From NCBI RefSeq assembly GCF_009184425.1, contig NZ_WELG01000001.1, forward strand, positions 1,363,870-1,427,869: 64,000 nt of DNA. Reading direction: 5' to 3'. The notes under the pieces are model-generated. The model worked only from the letters and a program-made list of their open reading frames with translations, made no database searches and was not told the origin of the DNA. Source of the stretch: Flagellimonas olearia (lineage in GTDB: Bacteria > Bacteroidota > Bacteroidia > Flavobacteriales > Flavobacteriaceae). The translations under genes were made by a program, and so were the position numbers. Positions 63,704-64,000 of the stretch are shown here, in pieces (position 1 is the first letter of the stretch; the number at the start of each line of letters is the position of its first letter).

Positions 63704-64000
63704 AACATAGCATCAAAACATTGGTAATATCCACATTGATCCTACTCGCCTTAGCCTGTATGGACAAAAATTCCAAACAACAGGTGGACCTAGCCATAAC
63801 CAATGCGCAGGTCATCCATCTTGAAACAGGGACCGTGGAGACCCAGGACATCTTTATTTCCAATGGGAAAATCCAGGCAATTCTGGATGTAGGTACCGAG
63901 AACACCTTCGAGCCCGATACTCTTATAGACGCTACCGGAAAATTTGTACTTCCCGGTTTTTGGGACAATCACATTCATCTTAGAGGTGGTGATTCGCTGG
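63700..64000 (+). CDS. Amidohydrolase-family lipoprotein (cut by window end)
   Basis: The first 100 residues only. Signal peptide with lipobox LALACMDK. Then DLAITNAQVIHLETGTVETQDIFISNGKIQAIL, the amidohydrolase entry strand pair (in parts), and GKFVLPGFWDNHIHLRGG, where HIH is the first metal-binding motif. Same superfamily as the lipoprotein at 11719-13767 but without its long N-terminal domain. Translationally coupled to the preceding gene by ATGA overlap. The remainder lies outside the window. Confidence 0.85.
   Translation, partial: MKHSIKTLVISTLILLALACMDKNSKQQVDLAITNAQVIHLETGTVETQDIFISNGKIQAILDVGTENTFEPDTLIDATGKFVLPGFWDNHIHLRGGDSL

Overview
The window reads as chromosome of a marine-type member of the Bacteroidota, most likely family Flavobacteriaceae. 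Grounds: Bacteroidota promoter boxes (-7 TAnnTTTG), start codons mostly without a Shine-Dalgarno sequence, many SPII lipoproteins, a GlmU-family protein next to type B L31, a fused PurL, and a sigma factor / acidic membrane protein / periplasmic 'sensor' triplet. Genus cannot be fixed from the sequence alone. No rRNA, tRNA, CRISPR array, transposase, integrase or phage gene was seen.

Layout. 1-3.6 kb: carB (3' end outside the window), rpmH, a TPR membrane protein. 3.6-6.0 kb: an AT-rich accessory patch with an RDD protein, a lipoprotein and an orphan ORF, each preceded by the same 34-35 bp element. 6.0-9.5 kb: lytic transglycosylase, alpha/beta hydrolase, small GNAT-like protein and mtaB. 9.5-22.3 kb: a two-DTG aspartic protease, a small membrane protein, an amidohydrolase lipoprotein, a tandem operon of four paralogous unknown lipoproteins, a Tat-exported metallophosphoesterase and a sulfatase lipoprotein. 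22.3-29.1 kb: GlmU-family protein, rpmE2, DUF4199 protein, GT2, phosphohexomutase and an MsbA-type ABC exporter (core envelope functions). 29.1-31.7 kb: an IPT/Big2 lipoprotein sitting inside an array of roughly 170-185 bp repeats. 31.7-36.1 kb: ECF sigma operon, DUF6515-like protein, beta-propeller lipoprotein, RsmB-like methyltransferase. 36.3-42.1 kb: M20 amidohydrolase, a 57-residue membrane protein, purL. 42.2-52.4 kb: acyl-CoA ligase, a cadherin/DUF285 surface lipoprotein, then a MarR-controlled beta-oxidation operon (MarR, FadN-type dehydrogenase/hydratase, thiolase, S23-like four-helix protein, acyl-CoA dehydrogenase). 52.5-64 kb: PLP decarboxylase, GH15 and divergent otsAB (trehalose metabolism), then a tightly packed run of exported proteins and hydrolases ending in a cut-off amidohydrolase.

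The most interesting signals lie between or across genes. (1) Six copies of a 34-35 bp element, each containing two direct half-sites (ATCCGTCAA type) exactly 21 bp apart, lie 43-123 bp upstream of six accessory genes and always point toward the gene. This is the geometry of LytTR response-regulator sites and suggests an undescribed envelope or surface-protein regulon. (2) Accessory genes are flanked by direct duplications that include fragments of neighbouring core genes: a relic of the lytic transglycosylase 3' end, and a copy of the mtaB start. (3) A dispersed palindromic repeat arm is translated in frame inside purL. (4) Four tandem lipoprotein paralogues share a 258 bp direct repeat with very few differences. 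(5) A perfect 28 bp palindrome overlaps the promoter of the marR/beta-oxidation operon.
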